Shown one piece after another: positions 5,834-6,031 of a DNA stretch of 6,031 nucleotides. Every line of letters starts with the position of its first letter. Positions within the stretch are counted from its first letter, which is position 1. The position numbers and the translations under genes were made by a program. The stretch is from Candidatus Desantisiibacteriota bacterium (GTDB taxonomy: Bacteria; JACRDZ01). The notes below the pieces were generated by a model. That model saw only the letters and a program-made list of their open reading frames with translations, searched no databases and was not told where the DNA came from. The DNA lies in the NCBI GenBank assembly GCA_016209155.1, contig JACQWU010000330.1:1-6031 (forward strand), in the 5' to 3' direction.

Positions 5834-5898
5834 GAGTTAGTTTATTACCTTAAGAGAGATATAAAATTAAAAATAAAAAAACAGATAATTAAAATTAC

Positions 5899-6031
5899 AA
5901 TCGGGTAATCGGGGGCTCTAAGTCCCCCAATCCCCACACCACCTGGCATGCGGCTCCGCACCAGGCGGTTCATTGCAATCACTTTGGATAATGTCGTGCA
6001 ATCCACATTTCTCTTACACTTACCAGCCCTT
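5899..6031 (-). mobile_element. 3' end of a group II intron, continuing beyond the window
   Basis: On the minus strand the sequence carries a domain V hairpin (5938-5969), then a domain VI-like hairpin (GGGGG, loop ACTTAGAG, CCCCC, at 5911-5928) with purine-rich flanks, and an ending ATTACCCGATT at about 5899-5909. This D5-D6-CCCGAT arrangement is what I know from the 3' ends of bacterial group II introns that encode a reverse transcriptase/maturase. The RT gene should lie just past base 6031; the last minus-strand codons visible, AAG GGC TGG TAA (6031-6020), could be its end but cannot be claimed. The exact splice boundary is uncertain by two or three bases. The orientation is opposite to the cassettes. 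Confidence 0.6.
5938..5969 (-). ncRNA. Group II intron domain V
   Basis: The minus-strand hairpin has a 9-bp lower stem ACCGCCTGG/CCAGGTGGT, a two-base bulge (TG) on the 3' side, a 4-bp upper stem TGCG/CGCA and a 4-base loop GAGC. The lower stem contains CGC paired with GTG through a G-T wobble, four pairs below the bulge, matching the catalytic triad geometry of domain V. The loop is not a strict GNRA. Confidence 0.6.

Larger units (their letters stand above)
4300..5898 (+). mobile_element. Integron gene cassette 2, right end not defined
   Basis: This starts at the TT of the attC right core (TTGTGGAGG) and carries the kinase/Nudix-like gene in the cassette orientation. From 4300 to 4533 there is no gene, only AT-rich leader with a candidate promoter. 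Its own attC should contain something close to CCACAAC followed by an L'' arm; none is present before the group II intron at 5899. The last bases before the intron read TTAC, which could be a mutated first half of that core (CCAC expected). The right boundary given here is therefore inferred. Confidence 0.4.

Noticed and set aside
5814-5850. GAACATAA repeats with GTTAG nearby as a second attC
   Set aside because: The repeats are direct rather than inverted, and no paired L''/L' arms or RYYYAAC core were found.

Overview
The window joins two different kinds of DNA. The left part (1-3375) looks like an ordinary AT-rich bacterial chromosome: the 3' end of a beta-propeller gene, a complete RNase G gene, and a convergent gene for a DUF4143-type AAA ATPase with its own promoter. 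The host cannot be named from sequence alone. The AT-richness and the style of the integrase remnant would fit an anaerobic or sediment bacterium such as a spirochaete, but that is a guess.

The right part (about 3500-6031) reads as the relic of an integron, which I consider the main discovery here. On the minus strand, 3506-3673 holds the first ~55 codons of a tyrosine recombinase of the integron-integrase type (DYLKWLRYY motif), broken by an in-frame stop and lacking the whole catalytic domain. Upstream of it lie two divergent promoters: one facing the dead integrase (3730-3758) and one facing the cassettes (3776-3804, candidate Pc). Immediately downstream of Pc is a GTTGGAT core site (3827-3833), then a 472-bp cassette ending in a folded attC site (4187-4305). 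The attC left core (ATCCAAC) is the exact complement of the first bases of the cassette, the hallmark of a real integron cassette, and the stem carries a single extrahelical A in the classical place.

A second cassette begins at 4300. It carries a gene visibly richer in G+C than its surroundings: a P-loop nucleoside-kinase-like ATPase (4534-5508) whose C-terminal Nudix-like domain is interrupted. The domain resumes in another frame (5523-5801), and the segment that should hold the Nudix box is missing. No attC is seen after it.

At the right edge, the minus strand carries what looks like the 3' end of a group II intron (domain V with a CGC triad, a domain VI-like hairpin and the 3' boundary near 5899-5901); its reverse-transcriptase gene would lie beyond the window. 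Group IIC-attC introns are known to insert into attC sites in this orientation, so the missing attC of cassette 2 may have been split by it. With the integrase dead, existing cassettes could be moved only by an integrase supplied from elsewhere, while Pc may still transcribe them.
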